5,714 bases of DNA from Promethearchaeota archaeon (GTDB lineage: Archaea > Asgardarchaeota > Lokiarchaeia > Sigynarchaeales > SOKP01): assembly GCA_019057975.1 (NCBI GenBank), contig JAHLWJ010000303.1:1-5714 (forward strand), written 5' to 3'. The position numbers and the translations under genes are program-made. The notes beneath the pieces were generated by a model. It was given only the letters and a program-made list of their open reading frames with translations. It was not told the DNA's origin and did not search any database. How positions within the stretch are numbered: position 1 is the stretch's first letter; every line of letters begins with the position of its first letter. This document shows, one piece after another, positions 1 through 5,508 of the stretch.

Positions 1-132
1 TTAAAACAAGAAAGAAAACAAAAAGAAAAAGAAATAAAACAAAATGCAAAAAAGCGAAAAAAACTAGAGAAACAGAGGAAAAAAATCGAAAAGAAGAAAA
101 AAAAAGAACAAGAAAGATTAGAAAACCTCTAA
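1..132 (+). CDS. C-terminal tail of a Lys/Glu-rich protein (partial, 5' end outside the window)
   Basis: The reading frame is open from base 1 and ends at TAA (130-132), giving 43 residues. Almost all are K, E, Q or R, with a few Leu/Ile at intervals; the end reads KEQERLENL. This is typical of a long charged single helix or coiled-coil tail. Such tails carry little family information, so the protein itself cannot be identified from this piece. The A-rich composition could in principle be non-coding low-complexity DNA, but the absence of stops over 43 codons in such A-rich sequence, the regular K/E alternation and the defined stop favour a real gene end. It converges on the minus-strand GTPase gene. 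Confidence 0.55.
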   Translation, partial: LKQERKQKEKEIKQNAKKRKKLEKQRKKIEKKKKKEQERLENL

Positions 133-304
133 TTCATCTCTCTCAAAAGGTTTCATTAATACCTATAATGTTTCTATCTACAATTTTTTTAATTACTGGA
201 AAATGTTTATTATAAATTTGAAATTCGTGGTAAGAAAAGTGTGTCCTGATACAGAATTGACGTTAGAATAAAACTAAAATTATAATAAAACGGATTTTCA
301 TTTA
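133..304. other. Convergent intergenic region, with a possible gene remnant
   Basis: This gap lies between the ends of two converging genes. On the plus strand a run of seven T (184-190) could serve as a transcription stop for the upstream gene. On the minus strand the stretch just after the GTPase stop (about 300-263) is also T-rich when transcribed, which would suit termination of the GTPase mRNA. A minus-strand frame at 262-143 is open for 39 residues without a start codon and ends in NIIGINETF; it looks protein-like but matches nothing I know. Confidence 0.4.
184..190 (+). terminator. Possible T-tract terminator of the leftmost gene
   Basis: Seven consecutive T lie about 50 bases after the stop codon at 130-132. 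Archaeal transcription commonly ends at T-rich tracts without needing a hairpin. In DNA this AT-rich, such runs also occur by chance, so this is a weak call. Confidence 0.25.
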
Positions 305-853
305 CTATACTCTAATACTTTGGATTTTGGTTTTATTGAGTATCATTCTATCTACCATTATTTTTGTTAATCCCGCGAATGTTTCTTTCACATTTTCACC
401 GGTTTTGCTAGAACATTCAACAACTCCATCCAGACCAAACGACTCAGCAGTTTCAACTCCTTCGCTCCATGAGATTTCTCTAAAAGCATCTAAATCATAT
501 TTACTACCAAGTAAAATAATTGGAAATCTTTGCTTCGTTCCTTTTATAACTGATAACCAATCGCTAATATGAGAAAAGGAAGAATAATCTGTTATATCAT
601 ACAATAAAATCCCCCCCATAGCACCATATATGTATTCAGGAAACATGAAGCGAAACCTTTCCTCACCGGCAAAATCACCAATCAATAACTTGATTTCCTT
701 TCCATCCAATTCTATAACGGCCGTTTCAAAATCAACTCCAATAGTCTTGTGAGAATCTGATAAAAATTCATTAGTCATGAATCTTCTTCTTAAAGATGTT
801 TTACCCGAACCAGCGTCTCCGAAAATAACAACCTTGAAAATCAAGTCATACAT
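305..853 (-). CDS. Rab/Ras-like small GTPase (Asgard type)
   Basis: This 182-residue protein is a full-length single-domain GTP-binding switch protein. Visible motifs are the P-loop GDAGSGKT (12-19), switch I with KTIGVDF (36-42), G3 DFAGEE (60-65), G4 SKYD (117-120) and G5 SSKTG (148-152). The classical G3 DTAGQE is altered: Glu64 stands where Ras/Rab proteins have the catalytic Gln. I recall DFAGEERFRF as common in Lokiarchaeia-like GTPases, so this is probably a family feature. G4 has Ser117 in place of the usual Asn. There is no C-terminal Cys, so no prenylation site. The ATG at 853 is chosen because the protein begins directly with the first strand (FKVVIFGD). An AAGGAG sequence (875-870) lies about 16 bases upstream, rather far for a normal Shine-Dalgarno. 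The gene stands alone with wide gaps on both sides. The fold is certain; the cellular process (membrane or cytoskeletal regulation) is inferred from the family. Confidence 0.95.
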   Translation of the reverse strand: MYDLIFKVVIFGDAGSGKTSLRRRFMTNEFLSDSHKTIGVDFETAVIELDGKEIKLLIGDFAGEERFRFMFPEYIYGAMGGILLYDITDYSSFSHISDWLSVIKGTKQRFPIILLGSKYDLDAFREISWSEGVETAESFGLDGVVECSSKTGENVKETFAGLTKIMVDRMILNKTKIQSIRV

Positions 854-1159
854 AGCAATCCAATTTACTCTCCTTTAATTAACTTATAATTTAACGGGAC
901 TATTACACAACCACCAACAACCCTTTTCCTAACTATTGCTTAGATACACAACTTTTGCATTAAAGTAATGCAATGCTACACATAATAATATTCATATTTA
1001 AATCAACTAGCTTGTCATTTTTTTCCCAGCAATTAATGGAAAATCAGGTAATTGCAAAAGATTTCGACTCTAAAAGTTTAGATTAAACTAATTGCGTCCC
1101 TTCAAAATAAAGAGAATTCGAACAATTTAACTACGATTCCAAATTTTAAAAAAATCCTT
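854..1159. other. Intergenic region upstream of the GTPase
   Basis: About 300 bases without a convincing gene. It holds a perfect dyad (955-973), a second inverted pair GCAATTA (1029-1035) / TAATTGC (1049-1055), and a TATA-like stretch on the minus strand (about 893-882, reading AAATTATAAG) that could drive the GTPase gene. The downstream end of the broken DUF3883-like gene also lies here, converging on nothing. No RNA gene is recognisable. Confidence 0.5.
955..973. promoter_or_regulatory. Perfect inverted repeat, candidate operator for the GTPase gene
   Basis: TTGCATTA-AAG-TAATGCAA is an 8-base perfect inverted repeat with a 3-base centre. It lies about 100 bases upstream of the GTPase start. 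The size and spacing fit a site for a dimeric helix-turn-helix regulator. The arms with a 3-base loop could also form a hairpin, but no T-run follows, so a terminator is less likely. The functional role is inference. Confidence 0.35.
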
Positions 1160-1646
1160 TTAGAAATTTAAAGCTAAATTATTGATTTTAAAGTGATTTT
1201 TATGATATTTTTCATAAAAATCTTCGATCTTATAGAAGAAAGCATTTGAACTCCCAGCATTTATGACGACATATAAAATATGATCTTTCCCGGATTTCCT
1301 TGCCAAATTTAATTCCCTCCCTGATATGGGATATGGTAAAACTTCTTGAACTTGTTATTGTTGGTTTGACTTCTATGAATATTGGGTGATTATCTTCTAA
1401 TAATAAAATATCATAGGGTTCAAAGGATTCTTTATGTTCATTTAACCAGAAGATTTTAATATTTATATTGTCAGCGTATTCTTTCAAAAGGTAATCATGT
1501 ATAACATTGATCTTTTTCCAAAAATCTTTAAATTTGAAGCTATAAAAGACGATTGGGAAAATATCAAGAATGAAATCCCTAGAATAAATTTTCCGAAAGA
1601 TTGGATTATTAGAGAATCTCGTAAAATAATTGGACCAAAACATCAA
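1160..1646 (-). pseudogene. DUF3883 (NO VEIN C-terminal)-like nuclease-fold protein, frameshifted
   Basis: The first frame (1646-1230, TTG at 1646 or ATG at 1643) gives FWLNEHKES, then PYDILLLEDNHPIFIEVKPT with Asp79, Glu92 and Lys94, the D...ExK pattern of PD-(D/E)XK folds as found in DUF3883 domains. After about 1350 this frame loses its match. A second frame continues it: PYPISGRELNLARKSGK, then YVVINAGSSNAFFYKIEDFY, ending at TAA 1162-1160. The IS..EL..A segment followed by a strand is what DUF3883 domains have after ExK. A one-base shift between about 1340 and 1360 therefore splits the domain. A second shift near 1500 is possible: a third frame gives IFGKRSMLY just before HDYLLKEY, resembling the domain's usual G..xE helix. 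The true start is therefore unknown. Family members accompany restriction, helicase and ATPase proteins; no activity is shown here. It may be a decayed gene, or an intact gene with assembly indels. Confidence 0.65.
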
Positions 1647-1743
1647 TTTGGATTTCGTAAGTTTTATGAAATCCTATTATTGAAAAATTAATAATAATGA
1701 AATAATATAAATTGATTTTTAATAGAATATCGGATTTTTAATT

Positions 1744-2694
1744 TTAAAAACTCGTTAAAAAACCATCATCTACTGACCATTTATGATCCAAAAGCCATTT
1801 CTTAAATTCAAATATATTCCACGAGACAGGAAAAGGTCCAGATGAATCAGGACGAAAATAAAAAATTTGATTTGGAAAATTAACTCGAGCAATAATATTT
1901 TCAGCAGGAATAGGTTTTATTGCTGCTAAATCTACAGCAGGGGTTCTAAGTTTAGAAACTTTTCCATTGTTATCACTAATTTCTGTAAATGGCTCTCTCC
2001 AGTTAATAAACCACGCGGGCTCAACTTTAATAACATAAACAACACCATAATGATTATTGAAAAATCTCCTATATTTTTTTTTAAGCTTTTCCAGCTGTTT
2101 TACACTTTTTTTTAATAACTCTCTATTCTGCAATATAGATATGGCATTATAATATTTATCATAATTATTTTCTATTGATTTTCTATTCTCTCTATCCTTC
2201 TTAGTTTTTGGAGGATCTAAATTTTCAATTTTTAACAATAACCTCTTATATTTGTCCAATTCTTTTTGAACCTTTGATAGATGATTTATAATAATCTCTT
2301 CACTATTGGAAAAAGAATCGAAATCTTCTACAGCACTCATTAATGCTTTTATTGTTTCTCCTCCAGGATTTCTTGCATAATTTCTAGCAATCCAATAATC
2401 ATGTGTAAAACTTGGGAGTTTACTTCCAATATGGTGATTGGTTACCCCGATAGAATATGATCTTAAATTTACATAACCCTTACTAGCTGAATATCGTATT
2501 AAATCAAAAGTATCACAAACTTGCTTCATATCACTAATATCATAAATTTGTGCATTTACATTCCAACCTTGGGATTCAATTAATTTGGAATAATTACTGC
2601 TTGTTCCATGGTACACAATTCTCGAATCTTCAAATTTATCCTTGTTTAATGGGTAGATAATATCATAAGGGTTAGTACCATTTATAATTTCCAT
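1744..2694 (-). CDS. Probable ADP-ribosyltransferase-fold protein with a helical insertion
   Basis: This 316-residue protein has features of the ADP-ribosyltransferase (ART) fold, which moves ADP-ribose from NAD+ to a target. Near the N-terminus is VYHGTSSNYSKLIESQGW (27-44); His29 would be the first NAD-binding residue. Then comes LPSFTHDYWIARNYARNPGGE (93-113), matching the usual FT..Y..A..YA helix, with Tyr100 or Tyr106 as the second. Residues 130-210 are a charged, Lys/Glu/Leu-rich helical stretch that interrupts the fold, followed by the strand GVVYVIKVEP (217-226) and DLAAIKPIPAENII (255-268). The third catalytic residue is unclear: Asp255 or Glu265 are candidates. There is no signal peptide or membrane segment, so it is probably cytoplasmic. 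The ATG at 2694 follows an A-run with no Shine-Dalgarno; a TATA-like sequence (2735-2722) suggests a short or absent leader. Its neighbours are broken defence-like genes. A toxin or defence role is inference. Confidence 0.6.
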   Translation of the reverse strand: MEIINGTNPYDIIYPLNKDKFEDSRIVYHGTSSNYSKLIESQGWNVNAQIYDISDMKQVCDTFDLIRYSASKGYVNLRSYSIGVTNHHIGSKLPSFTHDYWIARNYARNPGGETIKALMSAVEDFDSFSNSEEIIINHLSKVQKELDKYKRLLLKIENLDPPKTKKDRENRKSIENNYDKYYNAISILQNRELLKKSVKQLEKLKKKYRRFFNNHYGVVYVIKVEPAWFINWREPFTEISDNNGKVSKLRTPAVDLAAIKPIPAENIIARVNFPNQIFYFRPDSSGPFPVSWNIFEFKKWLLDHKWSVDDGFLTSF

Positions 2695-2721
2695 TTTTTT
2701 TACTAGTAAAACAATCTTTTA

Positions 2722-2735
2722 ATAATATATTATAA
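2722..2735 (-). promoter_or_regulatory. TATA-like promoter element for the ART-like gene
   Basis: On the minus strand TTATAATATATTAT lies about 28-41 bases upstream of the ATG at 2694. This is a suitable distance for an archaeal TATA box serving an mRNA with a very short leader. In sequence this AT-rich the match could be chance. Confidence 0.25.
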
Positions 2736-2856
2736 GTTAAATATATTTTATATCATTATTATTCTATAGGGCTATTTATTCAATAAATTGGCTAATTATC
2801 GTGAAATTTACCTTCATGAATTGATATTTATAGAGAATTTTTTAAAAGGATTTAGA

Positions 2857-3260
2857 TTATTCTTCTTTTTTAGAGATTTCCTTTCCTAATTCATATGCTC
2901 CTTTTCCAATAAGGGATATCCCACCAATTATTCCTCCAATTATTATTAAATTTAATAGAAATTCAGTGTTTTTCCTATTTTTAATATTTCTCCGAATTTA
3001 AGGCATATGTTGGTCAAAAAATCTATTAATTTGTTCTATATGATTAGGATCAAATATCAAATATATTCGTTTTGAAGCTAAGCCAGATAATTCAACATCT
3101 TTTTCAACGAATATAATAATTTCTTTTCCTAAAACATATGCCATCGCTGTTTCTGATTGAAGCCATTCAAAAGTTCGCCACATTGCAAATTATTTAATAA
3201 TTGATCTCTTTTTATAGCAATAGCAAACACAATATCTGCTTTTTCAATTTCATTATTAAT
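2857..3260 (-). pseudogene. TIR-like / nucleotide-processing fold protein with C-terminal membrane helix, decayed
   Basis: Three pieces join into one protein-like sequence. Frame one (3260 to about 3190) reads NNEIEKADIVFAIAIKRDQL. Frame two (3183-2998) continues with RTFEWLQSETAMAYVLGKE, IIIFVEKDVELSGL and YLIFDPNHIEQINRFF. The pattern 'AD.vfai..kR', then 'W..E..mAy.lgK.iI.fvE..v...Gl', is that of TIR-like domains and their nucleoside-deoxyribosyltransferase-type relatives; the Glu in WLQSE is the likely catalytic position. After the TAA at 3000-2998 the same frame stays open to TAA 2859-2857, giving a basic linker, a membrane helix (FLLNLIIIGGIIGGISLIG) and a charged tail ending in KEISKKEE. 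Lesions are a frame change near 3185-3200, an in-frame stop at 2998, a further in-frame stop at 3263-3261, and no N-terminal half of the domain. TIR-like proteins usually cleave or sense NAD-type nucleotides in defence; here the gene looks dead. The 61-residue ATG frame alone might still be expressed. Confidence 0.6.
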
Positions 3261-3428
3261 TTAAAATAGCTTTTTATTGAAAATGGTATTTATCTCCTAA
3301 AAGATTTTTGTGAGTAAATTAAATATAAAATTATAATTTGCTTAAATTAAAATTAATTACTTAGGAAGAATATTAATTAATATCATAAATTAAGTATTTT
3401 TTAAAACTTTAAAAAATTAGAATTCAAA
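3261..3428. other. Divergent intergenic region
   Basis: This region lies between the truncated end of the TIR-like remnant (minus) and the metallopeptidase-like gene (plus). It is extremely AT-rich. An AGGAG sequence (minus strand, about 3299-3295) is present but is not followed by an ATG in the TIR-like frame, which fits loss of the original 5' end. The promoter of the plus-strand gene is probably at its right end. Confidence 0.35.
3397..3406 (+). promoter_or_regulatory. TATA-like element for the metallopeptidase-like gene
   Basis: TTTTTTAAAA is centred about 27 bases before the ATG at 3429, and there is no Shine-Dalgarno between. This spacing would place the transcript start at or very near the ATG, as in leaderless archaeal mRNAs. 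The surrounding DNA is so AT-rich that the assignment is tentative. Confidence 0.3.
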
Positions 3429-4274
3429 ATGGAATCGCATGAAACAGAATTAAATGAATTTAATATGATTTTCCAAGAAGAATTCTATCAGATTAAGAAA
3501 AATTTCAAAGACGATAGGAAACTTGATTTTATACTGTCAAATATAAGCGTTTTCTGCTATTCTCTTGAGTATTATGATAAGAACCGATTTGAAATTCATC
3601 ATAATGATGCCAATATTATCAAGGAATACATATCATTAAATCATTTAAAGAAAGAGTTATTAGAGGATATATCTAAATATTTAGCTCGCCATGAGTATTG
3701 TCATAGTTGTATTAGTCAATCTTCAGAAGAACTCAACCACTTTGATTCTGTTCAAGAAAATATAATAAAAAAAATTAAGAGATTTAGCTATATGGGAATT
3801 GAAAATAAATTTAGAGAATTTTATGCAGATTACAATGTATTGCAATTATTTAAAAATATCCCTGGTAATTATCTAGATGAGAATTTAAAATGGCTAAAAA
3901 GCGAGGATCTTAAATGGGGATCTTTTGGGATTTTACCCATTTTGAATAATAGTTATCATACTAGATACCAATTAGGAATATATACATATCTTCAAAATTT
4001 ATATAAGTTCTTTATTTTAAACAGTTGGACTCTTTTAAAATCTACATTTAGAGATGCTAATTGTAGTTCTTTGTTAAAATTCTTTTTATTAGTTTTTCAA
4101 TCTTTTGAAGATATAATTAAAAAGTTTGATTATCTTAAACAGAAAAGAGATGCACTAGTTTGTTTAGTTTCTTTCTTAGATTTGTGTAAATTTGAGGAAC
4201 TCATTCAATCGAATATATTAAGCGATAATATTCGAGATGGCTTAAATAACTTAAAATTTTTAGACTTGTGTTAA
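3429..4274 (+). CDS. HExxH zinc metallopeptidase-like protein, family unknown
   Basis: This 281-residue protein contains HEYCH (88-92), the HExxH zinc-binding and catalytic motif, at the end of a predicted helix (LLEDISKYLARHEYCHS). About 38 residues later comes FREFYADYNVLQLF (128-141). Glu130 in E-x-x-A-D is well placed to be the third zinc ligand, as in gluzincin-type peptidases, where an Asp four residues on often supports the site. The rest is helical and aromatic-rich, with no obvious signal peptide; hydrophobic patches near 195-225 look like helix cores rather than clear membrane spans. I do not recognise a named family; ImmA/IrrE-like or M48-like peptidases share the general motif order but not the details. 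The ATG at 3429 is the first in frame and has a TATA-like element at the right distance. The frame is intact, unlike several neighbours. It stands alone, divergent from the TIR-like remnant. Proteolytic activity and substrate are inference. Confidence 0.65.
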   Translation: MESHETELNEFNMIFQEEFYQIKKNFKDDRKLDFILSNISVFCYSLEYYDKNRFEIHHNDANIIKEYISLNHLKKELLEDISKYLARHEYCHSCISQSSEELNHFDSVQENIIKKIKRFSYMGIENKFREFYADYNVLQLFKNIPGNYLDENLKWLKSEDLKWGSFGILPILNNSYHTRYQLGIYTYLQNLYKFFILNSWTLLKSTFRDANCSSLLKFFLLVFQSFEDIIKKFDYLKQKRDALVCLVSFLDLCKFEELIQSNILSDNIRDGLNNLKFLDLC

Positions 4275-4410
4275 TCGACTTAAAAGTAACTATGGATCTA
4301 TAAGTTCTAGCATTTATAAGGAACTCTCGTTTAATTAAAGGAATTCACTTACGAAATTCTGAATTCAGCATTCTCTCTTAATTCTATTGATAAATAGACT
4401 TAATATTAAA

Positions 4411-4436
4411 AAGTATACATAAATCTACATTTATTT
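4411..4436 (+). repeat. GTATAC repeat, copy 1 (direct)
   Basis: It begins AAGTATACATAAATCTAC and continues TTTATTT-like. It matches the reverse complement of 4606-4631 at 22 of 26 positions, and matches copy 2 with a 2-base length difference. It forms the left arm of a possible 221-base inverted-repeat element. Confidence 0.55.
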
Positions 4437-4458
4437 TTATATATATCACTATTCTAAT

Positions 4459-4486
4459 AAGTATACAAGTAGGTCTACAGTTATTT
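4459..4486 (+). repeat. GTATAC repeat, copy 2 (direct)
   Basis: It shares AAGTATACA, then TCTACA, then TTATTT with copy 1. The middle is six bases instead of four. It lies 48 bases after copy 1, in the same orientation. It is the least conserved copy. Confidence 0.4.
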
Positions 4487-4605
4487 ATCGAAATTTGAAA
4501 AAAATTATGCCGTGAGCTCTTTCCACGAGATATTATGAATAGAACGATTCTTACTAGAGTTATAAATATCTATATTTATCAATGTTTTTTTCCTAAGGGA
4601 AACGC

Positions 4606-4631
4606 TAAAAAATTTAGATATATGTATACTT
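4606..4631 (-). repeat. GTATAC repeat, copy 3 (inverted)
   Basis: Read on the minus strand it begins AAGTATACATATATCTAAAT, differing from copy 1 at four of 26 positions. It is the right arm facing copy 1. It lies just before the first codons that resemble the lost start of the PD-(D/E)XK gene. Confidence 0.5.
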
Positions 4632-4680
4632 AATAGAAATATAGAAACAAGGCTTATAGATATGATTCTAAAATGTAAAA

Positions 4681-5508
4681 TTGAAATTTAATCATCCTAT
4701 TCATAAAGACTTACAATATCAAAAACATTGCTTATTGATCGGTGGAGCTCGTCCTGACATTTTTGGATTAAATAATGTTAAGCAAGTCTTCGCTGTAGAA
4801 GTAAAAGGTTTAAAAGATTATAAAAAAGCAATAGGGCAAGCTCTTATTTATAAATCTGGAGTAAACCTTTCATATATAGGCGGGTTGAGAAGTTTTTTGG
4901 GTAAGGTTTCCAACGTTGCTATATCCTCGGGTTTAGGATTAATTTCAGTAGATGAATCACATTATAATGTGAAGGTTATTAACCCCCTCTATAATATATC
5001 CCCAATATTCTTAGATGATATCAAAAATGAATTAATGGTACTCCAAAATCAAAAAAAGAAAAATAGAAGTTTCTCGTCATTTGGAAGAACCCACATAATT
5101 AACTATTTCGCTCCAATTTTTCTATTCCGAGATAGATTCGCTAAAACAAAAGAGGAATTAATGACTATTTTAGAAAGAGTTAATTGGGCGAATAAAGCTT
5201 ATTCTGAGCTTATAAGCGGAGCAAATACAATAGGATTATTAGATTTAATTGAAAATAAGTATACTTTATCGAAAATTGGCCAATTTTGCTTGGAACATTT
5301 TAAAGCAATTAGTATCGATTCCATCTCTAAATTACAAGAAATCTTAAATCAAACAAAGAGAAATAAGTCTGTATATTCAGAGTTCCCCTCTCTCGCTAAA
5401 TTTTTGCAATTGATTTACTTTCAAAACTCTGATTTTAAACAATTCATCTCAATCCTTCAGAGCATCAAGGAAAAAGAAATTAATTCAAAAGTGATTATTG
5501 AAATTTAG
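4681..5508 (+). CDS. PD-(D/E)XK nuclease-like protein with C-terminal winged helix; N-terminus damaged
   Basis: The domain order is a restriction-endonuclease-like core (about 15-100), a basic linker, then a winged-helix-like region (about 137-205). The core reads GGARPDIFG (21-29; Asp26), FAVEVKG (37-43; Glu40 and Lys42), then AIGQALIY (50-57), the Q-x-x-x-Y helix seen in many PD-(D/E)XK nucleases. All the metal-binding residues are present. The C-terminal part has a helix, GLL, and KYTLSKIGQF, the LT..G end of a winged helix, suggesting DNA binding. The start is the problem: the frame begins after TAA (4669-4671), its only early start candidate is TTG at 4681, and the first in-frame ATG is codon 119, inside the domain's end. 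The usual N-terminal helix with its conserved Glu is missing, but IETRLIDMILKCK is encoded just upstream in another frame (ending 4691), so a frameshift near 4680 is likely. It may be non-functional. Defence or DNA repair is the likely setting, by inference. Confidence 0.6.
   Translation: MKFNHPIHKDLQYQKHCLLIGGARPDIFGLNNVKQVFAVEVKGLKDYKKAIGQALIYKSGVNLSYIGGLRSFLGKVSNVAISSGLGLISVDESHYNVKVINPLYNISPIFLDDIKNELMVLQNQKKKNRSFSSFGRTHIINYFAPIFLFRDRFAKTKEELMTILERVNWANKAYSELISGANTIGLLDLIENKYTLSKIGQFCLEHFKAISIDSISKLQEILNQTKRNKSVYSEFPSLAKFLQLIYFQNSDFKQFISILQSIKEKEINSKVIIEI

Larger units (their letters stand above)
4275..4680. other. Non-coding region with repeats
   Basis: About 400 bases with no convincing complete gene. 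It carries three copies of a repeat built on AAGTATACA (4411, 4459 and, inverted, 4631). A minus-one frame at about 4644-4688 reads IETRLIDMILKCK and may be the displaced N-terminus of the following nuclease gene. A small hairpin (TTTCC/GGAAA, 4589-4602) is present but without a following T-run. No RNA gene is recognised. Confidence 0.5.

Noticed and set aside
263..301. Tiny minus-strand frame MKIRFIIILVLF right after the GTPase stop
   Set aside because: Twelve codons without a ribosome binding site; the T-rich sequence is better explained as the transcript end.
327..572. Plus-strand open frame of 81 codons inside the GTPase gene
   Set aside because: It lies fully antisense to the clearly identified GTPase, has no family features and mirrors its codon pattern.
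1230..1340. C-terminal 40 residues of the 1646-1230 frame as genuine protein
   Set aside because: The overlapping second frame fits the DUF3883 pattern far better, so this piece is read as out-of-frame sequence after an indel.
1497..1691. Plus-strand open frame of 64 codons with AAAAGG five bases before its ATG
   Set aside because: It has acceptable codons and a Shine-Dalgarno-like sequence, so it remains possible, but it overlaps the 5' part of the DUF3883-like remnant, is short and matches no family. It would be the better call for 1560-1691 if the minus-strand gene really starts near 1530.
4589..4602. Hairpin TTTCC-TAAG-GGAAA as a terminator
   Set aside because: A stem of five base pairs with no following T-run; such hairpins are frequent by chance.
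4411..4631. CRISPR-like array from three GTATAC repeats
   Set aside because: Only three imperfect copies, one inverted, with unequal spacing (48 and about 145 bases) and no cas genes.
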